Assembly: GCA_018066175.1 (NCBI GenBank)
Contig: JAGHRV010000032.1
Span: 1-56,892, forward strand
DNA length: 56,892 nucleotides
Source of the DNA: Candidatus Colicola equi
GTDB lineage: Bacteria > Bacteroidota > Bacteroidia > Bacteroidales > Paludibacteraceae
Direction: 5' to 3'
Numbering within the stretch: the first letter of the stretch is position 1; every line of letters starts with the position of its first letter. The notes under the pieces are model-generated. The model was not told where the DNA came from. It did not search any database and saw nothing but the letters and a program-made list of their open reading frames with translations. The translations under genes and the position numbers were made by a program. Positions 1 to 7,768 of the stretch are shown here, piece by piece.

Positions 1-12
1 ATATAATATATA

Positions 13-47
13 TAATTGGTTATTTGTAATTGGTGATTTGTGATTTC
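13..47. repeat. Five-unit degenerate heptamer repeat
   Basis: The stretch divides cleanly into five 7-bp units, TAATTGG, TTATTTG, TAATTGG, TGATTTG and TGATTTC. It is one of six similar elements in the window (see the repeats near 1567, 7234, 36217, 48465 and 54755). It lies downstream of the stop codon of the secreted hypothetical protein. Function is unknown. Confidence 0.6.
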
Positions 48-78
48 TTCTCTTTAATTACTCCGTCATTCAGCACGA

Positions 79-855
79 TTAGAAATCTAAGGGGTCTGCG
101 CCGGTGGATGTGTCCTCTATACCTGCATTATTCGTGTAGAGGTAAATATACAAGTCATGATTATGCTCCGCTACAGATACATCAAAATCGTAAGTAATAT
201 AATCTGATTGATCATTATCACCCTGTATGTTTTGTTGACTAATCACATTAGTGTTAGTCGTACCCTTGGCCTTAATTGCTATTGTAGCACCCTGTAAAGC
301 ACATAATCCATTACCCGGATAATCCGCTATCTCTGCACAATCATTAACTTGAAGAAACGAACAAAGACCTATAACCTTACTATGGTCATCGCCATTTACC
401 ACAACTGCACGAAGAACCGGATATAAAGACTTATTGCAGATAAATATCCTATCCTTTAACGCATAATATCTCGGAATCTGGATAGTTACCAAACCATCCT
501 TTGATGTAGTTTTCTGCTCTACAGTATCAGAACTGGTCACTACTCCATTAAATGGAATAGGCCACTCTTTCTTGTTGTTATAATTCGTTTCGCCCTTCTC
601 TATAACAGCTGAATCACGAAGAATAATGTAATACGGAGCACAAGATACCGTTGACTCACCCGCACCTAACACAAAAACCAATCGCATCTCACCTGTCTGC
701 AACGTAGACCTACCTGATGGCGTTCCTAACAATTCAATAAGGTTATTATAATGCATACCATAATAAACCTTGTCCAACTCCTTGGCAAGTTTATTCAACG
801 CCATCGCCGGCAGCATCCCAACCACCAACATGATAATTACAATTACTTTTCTCAT
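79..855 (-). CDS. Secreted hypothetical protein
   Basis: The product has 258 residues. The first 20 or so residues (MRKVIVIIMLVVGMLPAMA) form a signal peptide with a small-residue cleavage site, so the protein is probably periplasmic or surface exposed. The rest is rich in Tyr, Asn and Asp and has no transmembrane segment that I can see. I do not recognise the family. It is on the same strand as the exported flavodoxin upstream (stop at 972), separated by about 116 nt that carries a perfect inverted repeat. No exact TAnnTTTG promoter is visible in that gap, so it may be read through from the flavodoxin promoter. Confidence 0.75.
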   Translation of the reverse strand: MRKVIVIIMLVVGMLPAMALNKLAKELDKVYYGMHYNNLIELLGTPSGRSTLQTGEMRLVFVLGAGESTVSCAPYYIILRDSAVIEKGETNYNNKKEWPIPFNGVVTSSDTVEQKTTSKDGLVTIQIPRYYALKDRIFICNKSLYPVLRAVVVNGDDHSKVIGLCSFLQVNDCAEIADYPGNGLCALQGATIAIKAKGTTNTNVISQQNIQGDNDQSDYITYDFDVSVAEHNHDLYIYLYTNNAGIEDTSTGADPLDF

Positions 856-913
856 ATCTCGTTATAAATCTGTTATCAAATTAGTTAACACTCTCTCGAC
901 TCCCCTCGGCCTT

Positions 914-931
914 GTTCACTTTTTTGTGAAC
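914..931. other. Perfect 6-bp inverted repeat
   Basis: GTTCAC, six T, GTGAAC on the plus strand. It lies between the flavodoxin stop and the start of the secreted hypothetical gene. On the minus transcript the loop is six A with no following U-tract, so it is not a normal intrinsic terminator. It could be an operator or an mRNA hairpin. Confidence 0.35.
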
Positions 932-971
932 ATCACTATTTCTTCTCTTTTATTATCCGTTATCCCCTTTA

Positions 972-1484
972 TTAGAATTTGAGTGTTTCCTCCGTATAGT
1001 TATTCAACAAGAGTCCATCTTGCCAATTATATTGCGGATAGGTTGAACGCAAGAACTGCACCGCCTTATCAATCGTACTACTGCCGGAAGTGGCAAACGG
1101 TATCAGCACTTTCTCTTCCAATATATTATTCTCTACCCACGACTGAATAATACGCGGACAAATACCCCACCAAATAGGGAAGCCAACATAAATAGTATCA
1201 TACGGACGGAGATCTGTACAGATACGAATGGTAGGACGCTCGGTAGAATCGGCCATCTCAATGGACGAACGTGACTGAGCATCACGCCAGTTAAGGTCTG
1301 CCTCTGTATAAGGTTCATATGCCTCAATCTCCCATAAATCAAATCCATTGACTTTAGCTATATCCTGAGCAACAGCCTTAGTGCGACCTGTAGCAGAGAA
1401 ATAGGCTACTAATGTTCGGTTCTCTGCCATCATTCCAACGGCACTTGCCATAATGGCAATCATGATAAATAATACTTTTCGCAT
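972..1484 (-). CDS. Exported flavodoxin-family protein
   Basis: The chosen start gives 170 residues. It begins with MRKVLFIMIAIMASAVGMMA, a signal peptide, and is followed by the flavodoxin FMN-phosphate loop region (VAYFSATGRTKAVAQDIA, about residues 26-43) and later the motif IYVGFPIWWG, typical of the flavodoxin_4 type. The protein probably binds FMN and takes part in periplasmic electron transfer. An upstream in-frame extension to 1721 would run through a promoter and hairpin region and is rejected. A good promoter (1529-1560) lies about 45 nt upstream of this start. Signal peptides on flavodoxins are known in Bacteroidota. Confidence 0.85.
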   Translation of the reverse strand: MRKVLFIMIAIMASAVGMMAENRTLVAYFSATGRTKAVAQDIAKVNGFDLWEIEAYEPYTEADLNWRDAQSRSSIEMADSTERPTIRICTDLRPYDTIYVGFPIWWGICPRIIQSWVENNILEEKVLIPFATSGSSTIDKAVQFLRSTYPQYNWQDGLLLNNYTEETLKF

Positions 1485-1528
1485 ATTCTTATTCCTATTT
1501 ATTTTCCTATCATTTCCCTTTGCCGCTG

Positions 1529-1560
1529 CAAAGGTACAAAGAATTTTGCATATATGCAAA
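1529..1560 (-). promoter_or_regulatory. Promoter of the flavodoxin gene
   Basis: On the minus strand TTTG (1560-1557) is followed after exactly 20 nt by TACCTTTG (1536-1529). This matches the Bacteroidota primary sigma consensus. The -33 box lies inside the near-palindrome TTTGCATATATGCAAA. Confidence 0.8.
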
Positions 1561-1566
1561 CTTTTT

Positions 1567-1601
1567 GAATGGAAAATTGAAAAATGAGAATGGAGAATGC
1601 C
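1567..1601. repeat. Five-unit degenerate heptamer repeat
   Basis: Units are GAATGGA, AAATTGA, AAAATGA, GAATGGA and GAATGCC. It lies immediately upstream of the flavodoxin promoter and has the same length (35 bp) as the other elements of this family in the window. Confidence 0.65.
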
Positions 1602-1786
1602 GTTCTCAAAGAAAAGACACTGTAAGACGGCGATGGGGACATCTCGTCGGAGCAACAACTTCGCAAGGGTATAGCCCCCTTTCGCTAGATACTGTTTCCC
1701 CCGTTTGTCGGGGGACACCATGCCTCTTTGAAAAACCTCTGACGAGCTTTTTCGAGGGCTGCAAGCAGCCGGAGGGAATTAACCAA
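1602..1786. other. Non-coding stretch with several hairpins, function unknown
   Basis: This lies between the sufB stop codon and the flavodoxin promoter. It contains short strong hairpins: CCCCCG/CGGGGG around 1699-1715, GGCTGC/GCAGCC around 1758-1771, and CGATG/CATC around 1631-1645. It also holds the 16-mer GACGAGCTTTTTCGAG (1741-1756), which recurs exactly at 38454-38469 beside tRNA-Glu. Open frames cross the region on both strands but none has a start, composition or domain that convinces me. It could be a structured RNA, a dispersed intergenic repeat, or the 3' end of the sufB transcript. I see no T-tract that would mark an intrinsic terminator. Confidence 0.35.
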
Positions 1787-3217
1787 TTAGCCAATGGTGC
1801 CTTCGAGGGAGAGTTGGAGGAGTTTTTGGGCTTCGACGGCGAACTCCATAGGCAGTTTATCCATGACCTCCTTGGCATAGCCGTTGACGATTAGTCCGAC
1901 AGCGTCCTCTAAGCCGATGCCACGTTGTTGGCAATAGAAGAGTTGGTCCTCGTTGATCTTGGACGTTGTAGCTTCATGCTCGATGGTAGCCGTAGGATTG
2001 GCTATTTGCATGTCGGGGAAGGTGTGTGCGCCACATTGGTCGCCCAATAAAAGGGAGTCGCATTGGCTGTAATTACGCACGTTTTGAGCATGTGAGACGA
2101 CCTTAACCAGACCGCGATAAGAGTTCTGACTATGTCCCGCCGATATTCCTTTACTTATTATGCGCGAGCGCGTGTTGGAACCCAAATGAATCATCTTGGT
2201 GCCGGTATCCGCCTGCTGGTAGTTATTGGTGACGGCCACCGAATAGAACTCGGCGGACGAGTTATCGCCCTTAAGGATGCAAGAAGGGTATTTCCACGTA
2301 ATGGCAGAGCCGGTCTCGACCTGAGTCCAACTCAGTCGGGCATTCTCGTAAGTGATGCCACGTTTGGTGACGAAATTATATATACCTCCCTTGCCATTTT
2401 TATCGCCCGGGTACCAGTTTTGGACGGTGGAGTATTTGACTTCGGCATCCTTATGCACGACTATTTCCACGATGGCGGCATGCAGTTGATTTTCGTCCCT
2501 CATAGGCGCCGTACATCCCTCCAAATAACTGAGATAGGCTCCTTCGTCCGCCACTAATAATGTGCGCTCAAACTGACCTGTATTGCCGGCATTGATGCGG
2601 AAATAAGTGGACAATTCCATGGGGCAACGAACACCCTTTGGGATATAAACAAACGAGCCGTCGGAGAAGACAGCCGAATTGAGGGCAGCATAGAAATTAT
2701 CGCTATAGGGAACAACCGAACCGAGGTAATTGCGCACCAGTTCAGGGTAGTTTTGCACAGCCTCTGAGATAGAGCAGAAAATAATGCCTTGCTTGGCTAA
2801 TGTTTCCCGAAAAGTCGTTTTTACGCTAACGGAATCCATGACGGCATCCACCGCCATATTGCCAGCCAAAGCAGCCCGTTCCTCCAAGGGTATGCCTAAC
2901 TTATCAAAGGTCTTTTCAATCTCCGGATCAATCTGGGTAGAAGCAGGTTTATTGGCCTTGGGAGCGGCGTAGTACGAGATAGCCTGAAAATCAATATCCG
3001 GGATATCCAAATGCGCCCATTTAGGCACGGACATAGTGAGCCATTTGCGGTAGGCCTTGAGGCGGAACTCAAGCAGCCAATCCGGTTCATTCTTCTTAGC
3101 GGAAATGAGCCGAATGACGTCCTCGTTCAGTCCACGCGGGATAATATCGGTTTCCACATCGGTGGTAAAGCCGTATTTATACTCCTGCGAGGTTATGTCC
3201 TGTATTTCTTTTTGCAT
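1787..3217 (-). CDS. sufB: Fe-S cluster assembly protein SufB
   Basis: The 476-residue product is of normal length for SufB, the scaffold subunit of the SufBCD complex that builds Fe-S clusters in the cytoplasm. The family core is clear: [41 protein letters not shown] sequence near residues 350-370, and the C-terminal [21 protein letters not shown]. The start follows tRNA-Cys by 29 nt, and those 29 nt hold an 8-bp hairpin and no promoter, so sufB is probably transcribed from the tRNA-Cys promoter. Its partners sufC and sufD are about 8 kb away in another operon. No sufS is seen in the window. Confidence 0.95.
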   Translation of the reverse strand: MQKEIQDITSQEYKYGFTTDVETDIIPRGLNEDVIRLISAKKNEPDWLLEFRLKAYRKWLTMSVPKWAHLDIPDIDFQAISYYAAPKANKPASTQIDPEIEKTFDKLGIPLEERAALAGNMAVDAVMDSVSVKTTFRETLAKQGIIFCSISEAVQNYPELVRNYLGSVVPYSDNFYAALNSAVFSDGSFVYIPKGVRCPMELSTYFRINAGNTGQFERTLLVADEGAYLSYLEGCTAPMRDENQLHAAIVEIVVHKDAEVKYSTVQNWYPGDKNGKGGIYNFVTKRGITYENARLSWTQVETGSAITWKYPSCILKGDNSSAEFYSVAVTNNYQQADTGTKMIHLGSNTRSRIISKGISAGHSQNSYRGLVKVVSHAQNVRNYSQCDSLLLGDQCGAHTFPDMQIANPTATIEHEATTSKINEDQLFYCQQRGIGLEDAVGLIVNGYAKEVMDKLPMEFAVEAQKLLQLSLEGTIG

Positions 3218-3224
3218 ACAATTA

Positions 3225-3244
3225 GAGCCGCCATGAGGCGGCTC
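3225..3244 (-). other. 8-bp hairpin between tRNA-Cys and sufB
   Basis: GAGCCGCC, a four-base loop, then GGCGGCTC is a perfect stem. It starts two bases after the encoded CCA of tRNA-Cys and ends seven bases before the sufB start codon. No U-tract follows on the minus transcript (the next bases are TAATTG), so it looks like a processing or translation-control hairpin rather than a terminator. Confidence 0.6.
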
Positions 3245-3246
3245 GT

Positions 3247-3320
3247 TGGAGGTCGGTAGCAGATTCGAACCGCTGTCCCCGGTTTTGCAGACCGGTCCCT
3301 AACCACTCGGGCAACCGACC
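3247..3320 (-). tRNA. tRNA-Cys (GCA)
   Basis: The minus strand folds into a cloverleaf. The 7-bp acceptor stem is GGTCGGT/ACCGACC, the anticodon loop holds GCA between CT and AA, and the T arm has GGTTCGAATC. The discriminator is T, and CCA is encoded at 3249-3247. It is followed by sufB and preceded by a good promoter at 3362-3393. Confidence 0.95.
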
Positions 3321-3322
3321 AG

Positions 3323-3336
3323 GGCGCGTCAGCGCC
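3323..3336 (-). other. Leader hairpin just 5' of tRNA-Cys
   Basis: GGCGC, TGAC loop, GCGCC on the minus strand. It ends two bases before the mature 5' end of tRNA-Cys, that is, beside the RNase P cleavage site. A comparable hairpin sits beside tRNA-Glu (38441-38458). Confidence 0.5.
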
Positions 3337-3361
3337 TACACCTTTTTTTCAAAAGCGAGTG

Positions 3362-3393
3362 CAAAGGTACAACATTTTTTTGGATTATGCAAA
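3362..3393 (-). promoter_or_regulatory. Promoter of tRNA-Cys and probably sufB
   Basis: TTTG (3393-3390), 20 nt, then TACCTTTG (3369-3362) on the minus strand. The 27 nt from 3370 down to 3344, which include the start of the transcript, are identical to the promoter and leader of tRNA-Pro at 37805-37831. Confidence 0.85.
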
Positions 3394-3405
3394 TATTTTT
3401 GCAAA

Positions 3406-4119
3406 TTATTTGTTTTTTTCAGGATTTTCTGCTTCTTTTTGTGCCTCTCGCATGGCTTGCACTTCTTGCTGATGCAATAATTGGCGTTCCAAATCCGCCC
3501 TGCGTAGGGCTTCAGCTTCCTCCTTGGACAGAGGTTGGGTGCGCATCAATTCTAAGTAAATTAATAAGGTTGCCCAAGCGTCCGTAGAGGCGTATCGCGC
3601 CTGCTCGGGCGTAAGATGGGAATTCTCCCAATTAGTGAGTTGCTGCGTTTTACTGATTTTCTGACCAAAGCAGATGGCAAAGATTTTTTGGAGACTTAGA
3701 TCTAAGATTCCATACCGTCCGCAAATAGACTGTATATCCACGCAGTTAGCCGGACGGAAATCACGTCGGCGACGCAGTCCGTTCAGGTCGTCTTTGAAGG
3801 CCAAACCTACCTTACAAATATCCTTATTGGCAAAGATATCGCATAGCGCTTGGGGCATACCTATATGGGTGAGACGGAACAGATAACACCGTTTTTGAGA
3901 AGCTATTTGCACCAAAGCAGTAGGGTAATGAACACCCCGCGTAAAACTAGGACGCGACTCGGTATCTACGCCCAACACCTTACACGAAGACAAGTAGGCA
4001 ATGGCCTCGTCCACCTTATCCGGACTATCCACCACGATGACCTCACCATCAAAGCCAGCCACAGGCATTGATTGGATTAATTCTTTGTCGATTCGATGTA
4101 TAAAAGTATTCGTTTTCAC
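3406..4119 (-). CDS. 3'-5' exonuclease, DEDDy (RNase D-like) domain protein
   Basis: The 237-residue protein carries the DEDD exonuclease signature: VLGVDTE at about residues 48-54 (first Asp and Glu), an internal Asp in the VGLAFKDD region, and YASTDAW near residue 175, which supplies the Tyr and Asp of the DEDDy subtype. It probably digests RNA or DNA from the 3' end in the cytoplasm using two metal ions. It has no HRDC domain, so it is shorter than true RNase D. The C-terminal 40 residues are charged and helical. It has its own promoter (4143-4174), back to back with that of the LytTR gene. Confidence 0.88.
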   Translation of the reverse strand: MKTNTFIHRIDKELIQSMPVAGFDGEVIVVDSPDKVDEAIAYLSSCKVLGVDTESRPSFTRGVHYPTALVQIASQKRCYLFRLTHIGMPQALCDIFANKDICKVGLAFKDDLNGLRRRRDFRPANCVDIQSICGRYGILDLSLQKIFAICFGQKISKTQQLTNWENSHLTPEQARYASTDAWATLLIYLELMRTQPLSKEEAEALRRADLERQLLHQQEVQAMREAQKEAENPEKNK

Positions 4120-4142
4120 GTGTTTTTCTCAAAAAAACGGTG

Positions 4143-4174
4143 CAAAGATACAACTTTTTTTGCAAATATACAAA
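4143..4174 (-). promoter_or_regulatory. Promoter of the exonuclease gene
   Basis: TTTG (4174-4171), 20 nt, TATCTTTG (4150-4143) on the minus strand. The start codon at 4119 lies about 20 nt after the predicted transcription start. Confidence 0.75.
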
Positions 4175-4178
4175 TATA

Positions 4179-4210
4179 TTTGCTTATTCCATTTTTTTTT
4201 TGTAACTTTG
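4179..4210 (+). promoter_or_regulatory. Promoter of the LytTR gene
   Basis: TTTG (4179-4182), 20 nt, TAACTTTG (4203-4210). Its -33 box and that of the exonuclease promoter form the back-to-back palindrome CAAATATATTTG (4171-4182). Only nine bases separate the -7 box from the ATG at 4220, so the leader should be a few bases at most. Confidence 0.8.
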
Positions 4211-4219
4211 CAACCGATT

Positions 4220-4831
4220 ATGCGCAAAGCGTTATTAACATATTTAAAAAATCCCTACTATGTAGCCCTTTGGGTATTGGGTCTTGTGGCGGTTACGGGT
4301 TTCTGTCTGCTCTTCTTCTGGCCGTATCGGCTTTACGATTGGGTTCTGACCAATAAGAGTATCCTCTTTTGGTCGGAGATTGGTGTATTGGCCCTTATGG
4401 TGATGTTATTGGTGATGCAGATATCGCATTTACAATCCGAGATAGAGAATATCCGCCGCAGCACGACGGACTCCAGCGAGAAGGCCGGGATGTATAATTT
4501 CTATGATGAACGAGGGGAATTGAAATTGTCGGTTAAGCCGGAGAATGTGTATTATATAGAGTCCGCAGATAACTACGTGCAGGTGCATTACCGCAGCGCC
4601 AATAAATTACAGATGCTACTGATTCGCAACTCGATGAAGAACATCGAATGGCGATTCAAGGACATGCACTTGGTGCGTTGCCATCGGTCGTATATCGTGA
4701 ATGCCGATTTGGTGCAGGCCGTAAGGCGTATAGACGGAGAGATGGTGCTGGACTTTGAGAACACCGAGTTGCCTCTCTTGCCGGTCAGCAAGGCTTATAA
4801 TGAACAGATTATGCAATTTTTTACTAATTAA
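4220..4831 (+). CDS. Membrane-anchored LytTR DNA-binding protein
   Basis: The 203-residue protein has two transmembrane helices at about residues 13-30 and 42-62, a short linker, and a C-terminal LytTR domain (about residues 95-200) with typical NVYYIESADNYVQVHY, LVRCHRSYIVN and LPVSKAYNEQ segments. There is no response-regulator receiver domain, so it is not a classical two-component regulator. It may respond to a membrane or partner signal. The start at 4220 is set by the promoter, whose -7 box ends at 4210; in-frame upstream extension would cross that promoter. It heads a run of genes to parC. Confidence 0.85.
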   Translation: MRKALLTYLKNPYYVALWVLGLVAVTGFCLLFFWPYRLYDWVLTNKSILFWSEIGVLALMVMLLVMQISHLQSEIENIRRSTTDSSEKAGMYNFYDERGELKLSVKPENVYYIESADNYVQVHYRSANKLQMLLIRNSMKNIEWRFKDMHLVRCHRSYIVNADLVQAVRRIDGEMVLDFENTELPLLPVSKAYNEQIMQFFTN

Positions 4832-4860
4832 ATAACTAACAAACTAAAACTTTTACAACA

Positions 4861-5514
4861 ATGAAAAAAACTATTTTATTTGCAACCGCTATGATGGTTG
4901 CCGTTTTCGCAAACGCACAACATGTAACTCCATTGGATTCGATTACTGAGTTCCAATTAGACAGTATGCGCATCACCTATGCTAATAATGCCGCAGGTTT
5001 ATTGATGGAATTGCAGGCGCTGCAAGCATCCGTAGAAGCTGACGCTCAGAAACTGAAAGATGCCGAAAAGCAAGTAAAGGAAGAGACGGCCTACTCCAAG
5101 AGTTTAGCCAAGTATGCTAAAGCCGGCATTAGTGCATTAAGCAGTTTAGAGAAAAGTTACAACTCTGATATCACCGGTTTACAGAAACTGCGCGGCGTGA
5201 TTGATGAAGAGTTAACCACTATCCATAAACTGACAACCATTAAGGATGATCATATTCAAAAATTAGAAGAGGATCTTAATAGCCAAACATCCCCTATCGG
5301 CGAGCGAATCAATAACCTGCAGTCTGAACTTAAGAACATTGCTCAACGTAAAGCCGGTTTGACGGAGCAACAGAACGCATTGGCTATCTACGACCAAGAG
5401 ATTCAAAACAAGGCTGCATCACTGAAGACTATGCAAGCACAAGTTAAACTCAATAAAGACGCCATCAAGAACGAGCTGAAGGTAGCTAAAGTGGCTGCTA
5501 AAGTACAAAAATAA
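4861..5514 (+). CDS. Secreted coiled-coil protein
   Basis: The 217-residue product starts with a signal peptide (MKKTILFATAMMVAVFANAQ, cleavage near residue 19). The mature part is almost wholly charged and helical, with heptad character from about residue 40 to 200, rich in Lys, Glu, Gln and Leu and lacking Cys. It is probably a periplasmic coiled-coil protein. I do not recognise a named family. It is 29 nt downstream of the LytTR gene and six nt upstream of upp, so it is likely in the same operon. Confidence 0.75.
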   Translation: MKKTILFATAMMVAVFANAQHVTPLDSITEFQLDSMRITYANNAAGLLMELQALQASVEADAQKLKDAEKQVKEETAYSKSLAKYAKAGISALSSLEKSYNSDITGLQKLRGVIDEELTTIHKLTTIKDDHIQKLEEDLNSQTSPIGERINNLQSELKNIAQRKAGLTEQQNALAIYDQEIQNKAASLKTMQAQVKLNKDAIKNELKVAKVAAKVQK

Positions 5515-5520
5515 GAATCG

Positions 5521-6171
5521 ATGAAGGTTATCAATTTATCGGAGCACAATAGTGTGCTAAACCACTATTTAAAAGAGATACGTAGCATCTCCATCCAGCA
5601 AGACAAGATGCGCTTCCGCCGCAACATAGAGCGGATTGGTGAAGTGATGGCGATTGAGGTGAGCAAGGCGTTGCCGTACACACCGGAGGATGTGCAAACA
5701 CCGATGGAAGTGACGCAAGTGAATACGATTAGCGATGGTATCGTAATCGGTTCGGTTATGCGTGCAGGGCTACCGTTGCATCAAGGTTTTTTGAACATGT
5801 TCGACCATGCCGAGAACGCCTTCCTGAGCGCCTTCCGCCGCAAGAACGAACAAGGACAGTTGGAAGTTGTTTCTGAATACATGGCAGCACCGGACTTAAA
5901 CGGAAAGATTCTGCTATTAGTGGATCCGATGTTGGCAACCGGTTTATCGCTGGACATTGTTCATAAGGCATTACTGAAGAACGGTACGCCTAAGGAACTA
6001 CATATTTGCTGCGTGATTGCAGCGCCGGAAGGTGTGGAGAATCTAAGAAAAGCCATGCCGGAAGATAGTACTCTATGGGTGGCATGCATAGATAGAGGCA
6101 TCAATGCTAATAAGTACATTGTGCCCGGTTTAGGCGATGCCGGAGACTTATGTTTTGGTAATAAGATCTAA
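5521..6171 (+). CDS. upp: Uracil phosphoribosyltransferase
   Basis: Converts uracil and PRPP to UMP and pyrophosphate in the pyrimidine salvage pathway. The 216-residue length is normal. The PRPP-binding loop is seen as LLLVDPMLATGLS at about residues 131-143, and the C-terminal uracil-binding segment as NKYIVPGLGDAGDLCFG. Its stop overlaps the dprA start by one base (TAATG), which points to translational coupling. Confidence 0.93.
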   Translation: MKVINLSEHNSVLNHYLKEIRSISIQQDKMRFRRNIERIGEVMAIEVSKALPYTPEDVQTPMEVTQVNTISDGIVIGSVMRAGLPLHQGFLNMFDHAENAFLSAFRRKNEQGQLEVVSEYMAAPDLNGKILLLVDPMLATGLSLDIVHKALLKNGTPKELHICCVIAAPEGVENLRKAMPEDSTLWVACIDRGINANKYIVPGLGDAGDLCFGNKI

Positions 6172-7235
6172 TGGACGAACTAACCTACCAAATAGCGTGG
6201 ACCTGTCTATACCCCACCCGATTGCGAACTATCAAGCAATGGTTGGAGCAGTATGGCAGTGCCTCCGCGGCTTGGGAGAGATTAGACGTTGAAGGCAAGA
6301 AAGCCGCCTTAGATAGGGCCCAACAAGAGCGGGAGTGGATTGATAAGCATGATATCAGCACGTATTTCTACCAGGATGATAATTATCCTTATCGTCTAAG
6401 AGAATGCATCGATGCACCTATTTTGCTGTATGGCAAAGGTCGATTGCGCGTTAACGAGGGCAAGATGTTATCCATTGTCGGTACACGTCAAGCCAGCGAA
6501 CGATGCAAGAGTTTAGTTAGGCAGTTGGTGCTAGACCTCAAAGAGATGGTGCCGGATATAACGATTATCAGCGGACTGGCTTACGGCATCGATGTGGCGG
6601 CTCATCGCGCAGCTTTAGAGGCAGGATTGCCCACTTGGATTATTCCTGCTCACGGTTTAGATCGCATCTATCCCACCCTGCATAGAGACGTAGCCGTTCA
6701 AGCATTGGAGAAGGGAGGTATCCTGACGGAATACATATCCGGGACGGAGCCCGAGAAACTGCATTTCGTTGCCCGCAACCGCATTGTAGCCGGATTGGCC
6801 GATGCCGTATTAGTGGCCGAGAGCAAGCAACGAGGCGGCAGTTTGATTACCGCCAAGATGGCAAGGGATTACAACCGCGACCTATTTGCCTTCCCCGGCC
6901 GTCCTTCGGACGATAGTATGACAGGATGTAACATGCTGATTCGGGACCAAAAAGCACAACTGATTGAGAACGCGCGGGACTTGGTGAATGCCATGCAATG
7001 GGAACCGGTCAGTCAACCGATGCAAACGAGCATCTTCACTATGCCGGAAGATATAACGGCGGAGCAGAAAAAAATATTGGAACTGCTGCAAGAATCCGAA
7101 GATGGCATCCACGTCAACCTGCTGGTGATGGAAACACAACGTCCTTACTCCGAAGTGGCAGCCGACCTGATGATGCTGGATATGATGGGCACTGTCAAGA
7201 GTCTGCCGGGGGGAGTGTATAGGATGAAAGTTTAG
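6171..7235 (+). CDS. dprA: DNA-processing protein DprA
   Basis: DprA binds incoming single-stranded DNA during natural transformation and loads RecA. The 354-residue protein has a helical N-terminal part, the Rossmann-like core starting near residue 97 (LSIVGTRQAS), the family motif SGLAYGIDVAAHRAAL, GLDRIYP, and the C-terminal winged-helix-like domain from about residue 290. All the usual parts are present. It overlaps the end of upp and ends in a heptamer repeat. Confidence 0.93.
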   Translation: MDELTYQIAWTCLYPTRLRTIKQWLEQYGSASAAWERLDVEGKKAALDRAQQEREWIDKHDISTYFYQDDNYPYRLRECIDAPILLYGKGRLRVNEGKMLSIVGTRQASERCKSLVRQLVLDLKEMVPDITIISGLAYGIDVAAHRAALEAGLPTWIIPAHGLDRIYPTLHRDVAVQALEKGGILTEYISGTEPEKLHFVARNRIVAGLADAVLVAESKQRGGSLITAKMARDYNRDLFAFPGRPSDDSMTGCNMLIRDQKAQLIENARDLVNAMQWEPVSQPMQTSIFTMPEDITAEQKKILELLQESEDGIHVNLLVMETQRPYSEVAADLMMLDMMGTVKSLPGGVYRMKV

Positions 7236-7268
7236 AGTTGAGAGTTGAAAATTGAAAGATTAAAGATA
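7234..7268. repeat. Five-unit degenerate heptamer repeat
   Basis: Units are AGAGTTG, AGAGTTG, AAAATTG, AAAGATT and AAAGATA. It begins at the dprA stop codon and fills almost all of the gap to the next gene at 7274. Confidence 0.7.
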
Positions 7269-7273
7269 TTGAT

Positions 7274-7429
7274 ATGAAAAACGATTTAGGAATTTTATTG
7301 GTAATTGCAGGTGTGTTATGCCTGTTGGTGTATGTATTAGGCGTTCAGGTAAATGCTTTACTTGTAATTAGTTTAGTATTAGAGGTAGCAGGTATATTGG
7401 CATATATCCTCCTTAATCGCAAGCAATAG
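7274..7429 (+). CDS. Small two-helix membrane protein
   Basis: An ATG-to-TAG frame of 51 codons encodes MKNDLGILLVIAGVLCLLVY followed by a second hydrophobic segment and ends LLNRKQ. Two transmembrane helices are predicted at about residues 5-22 and 27-46. Its stop codon overlaps the GTG start of folB (TAGTG), so the two are likely translationally coupled; this is the main support that it is a real gene. Function is unknown. Confidence 0.7.
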   Translation: MKNDLGILLVIAGVLCLLVYVLGVQVNALLVISLVLEVAGILAYILLNRKQ

Positions 7430-7767
7430 TGATTATCCAATTAGAGGATATCCACTTTTATGCCTACCATGGCGTGTATGAGAACGAGCGACGAGAAGGG
7501 AATGATTTTCTCGTGACTGTTCGTTTAGACATGCCGGAGACTAAGGCCGTAAAGACAGACCAACTGACCGATACCGTCAGTTATCAGGATGTTTATGCCA
7601 TTGTGGCAAACGAGATGGCTATTCCATCTCAGTTACTGGAGCATGTGGCAGGGCGTATTCGTAACAGCCTGGAGCAGGCTTATCCATACGCAACGATACA
7701 CGTGCAAGTCAAAAAGAAAAACCCACCCGTAGGAGGGAATGTTGCTTGGGCAACGATAGAGATTTAG
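7429..7767 (+). CDS. folB: Dihydroneopterin aldolase
   Basis: Cleaves dihydroneopterin to 6-hydroxymethyl-dihydropterin and glycolaldehyde in folate synthesis. The 112-residue length fits. Family features are FYAYHGVYENERREGNDFLV near the N-terminus (with the conserved Tyr and Glu) and VKKKNPPVGG near the C-terminus. The start is GTG, overlapping the TAG of the small membrane protein gene, and parC follows after one base. folE, an earlier step of the same pathway, is at 31327. Confidence 0.93.
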   Translation: MIIQLEDIHFYAYHGVYENERREGNDFLVTVRLDMPETKAVKTDQLTDTVSYQDVYAIVANEMAIPSQLLEHVAGRIRNSLEQAYPYATIHVQVKKKNPPVGGNVAWATIEI

Positions 7768-7768
7768 T

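Noticed and set aside
1485..1721. N-terminal extension of the flavodoxin by 79 residues
   Set aside because: The extension crosses the promoter at 1529-1560 and places a signal peptide in the interior.
1520..1894. A 124-codon plus-strand frame across the flavodoxin/sufB gap
   Set aside because: It runs through a promoter, the heptamer element and the antisense of sufB, and has no recognisable start signal or domain.
3406..4831. Exonuclease and LytTR gene as a defence or regulatory module
   Set aside because: The genes diverge, each with its own promoter, and both families are common housekeeping types; nothing links them functionally.
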